From assembly GCF_000284595.1 (NCBI RefSeq), contig NC_017671.1, positions 3,567,001 to 3,631,000 of the forward strand: a stretch of 64,000 nt of DNA, written 5' to 3'. The notes under the pieces are model-generated. The model ran no database searches and was not told where the DNA came from. It saw nothing but the letters and a program-made list of their open reading frames with translations. Both the position numbers and the translations under genes were made by a program. Below, in pieces: positions 63,698 through 64,000 of this stretch. Each line of letters begins with the position of its first letter. The stretch's first letter is position 1. The stretch comes from Stenotrophomonas maltophilia D457. GTDB taxonomy: Bacteria; Pseudomonadota; Gammaproteobacteria; Xanthomonadales; Xanthomonadaceae.

Positions 63698-64000
63698 ATG
63701 TCCCTGGCCTCGACCCTGCTTCGTGTCGTGCTCATGCTCAGCCTGTTGCTCAACGGGCTGAACGCGGCCATGGCCAGCGGTCATGAAGAAATGGGGCGGA
63801 TGGCACACGCCGTCGCGGCCGCCGCAGCTGGCGGTGACGCCGACTGCCACCACGCCGGCATGCAGGCCGACCCGGCCCCGCAGGCCAAGGCCCCCGCCCA
63901 CGACGCCCACTGCCAGATCAAGGACTGCGTGCGCAGCTGTGCCCAGCACCCGTTGCTGGTGGTGCAGCCGTTGCCGTTCATGGCCGGCCCGGCGTTGTCG
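63698..64000 (+). CDS. copL: CopL-family metal-binding regulatory protein (3' truncated)
   Basis: The visible 101 residues start MSLASTLLRVVLMLSLLLNG, a signal-like helix, followed by a His/Cys/Met-rich segment (GHEEMGRMAHA, DADCHHAGMQA, DAHCQIKDCVRSCAQH). This pattern fits CopL, which is needed for copper-induced copAB expression in Xanthomonas. The start is placed at ATG 63698; a TAGATT hexamer lies 6 nt upstream, so the message may be leaderless. The end is outside the window, and copA would be expected downstream. Confidence 0.72.
   Translation, partial: MSLASTLLRVVLMLSLLLNGLNAAMASGHEEMGRMAHAVAAAAAGGDADCHHAGMQADPAPQAKAPAHDAHCQIKDCVRSCAQHPLLVVQPLPFMAGPALS

Overview
This 64 kb window is high-GC chromosomal DNA from a gammaproteobacterium of the Xanthomonadaceae, most likely the Stenotrophomonas maltophilia complex. 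The evidence is a large TonB-dependent receptor, a Pil-Chp chemosensory operon in the pseudomonad/xanthomonad order, a CopL-type protein at the right edge, and many intergenic hairpins headed by GTAG, the hallmark of the SMAG repeats described in S. maltophilia. I see no rRNA, tRNA, CRISPR array, prophage or IS transposase. The coding content is mostly core genome; the unusual content lies between genes.

Layout. 0-5.8 kb: AsmA-family protein (cut by the left edge), CBS-domain protein, polyprenyl-type glycosyltransferase, mtgA, hslO and an exported protein. 6.1-9.0 kb: TonB-dependent receptor. 9.2-13.9 kb: a TetR regulator divergent from an alpha/beta hydrolase, fadE and a hotdog-fold thioesterase-like gene, probably one lipid-degradation unit. 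14.3-19.7 kb: DUF1304 protein, nucleotide-exchanger-like transporter, serine hydrolase, and an SDR/LysR divergent pair. 19.8-23.1 kb: a histone H1-like Lys/Ala protein, gcvH, gcvT and a DUF962 protein. 23.3-25.9 kb: the overlapping cluster nudE-cysQ-mazG-ynfA. 26-28 kb: bioA-rsmE, followed by a tandem array of the rsmE 3' end with SMAG hairpins.

28.7-40.7 kb: the type IV pilus chemosensory operon pilG-pilH-pilI-pilJ-chpA-chpB-chpC on the minus strand. It has a 2243-residue ChpA hybrid kinase, no pilK methyltransferase, and a CheB-like protein without its catalytic Ser and Asp. 41-42.8 kb: gshB-tonB. 43.4-49.7 kb: tsaB, a yoaA/dinG-type helicase, a small lipoprotein and mrcB. 49.8-64 kb: two-domain glycosyltransferase, membrane-anchored repeat protein, relA, exported protein, hrpA, dps, recQ and the start of a copL-like gene.

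The most novel signal is a family of long intergenic palindromes (nine seen, at 1.3, 13.9, 14.2, 42.9, 43.1, 46.3, 46.6, 61.2 and 61.5 kb). Their arms differ between copies yet stay self-complementary around a conserved CATGGATG-centred core. Several are linked to a GAAACTGTC motif and to a conserved box placed in the sense direction next to, or overlapping, stop codons; one pair is enclosed by 24-bp inverted repeats. Other signals worth attention are the paired CCATAC-N6-GTATKG operators over a leaderless-looking promoter upstream of the fadE unit, and the rsmE/SMAG/chpC tandem amplification.
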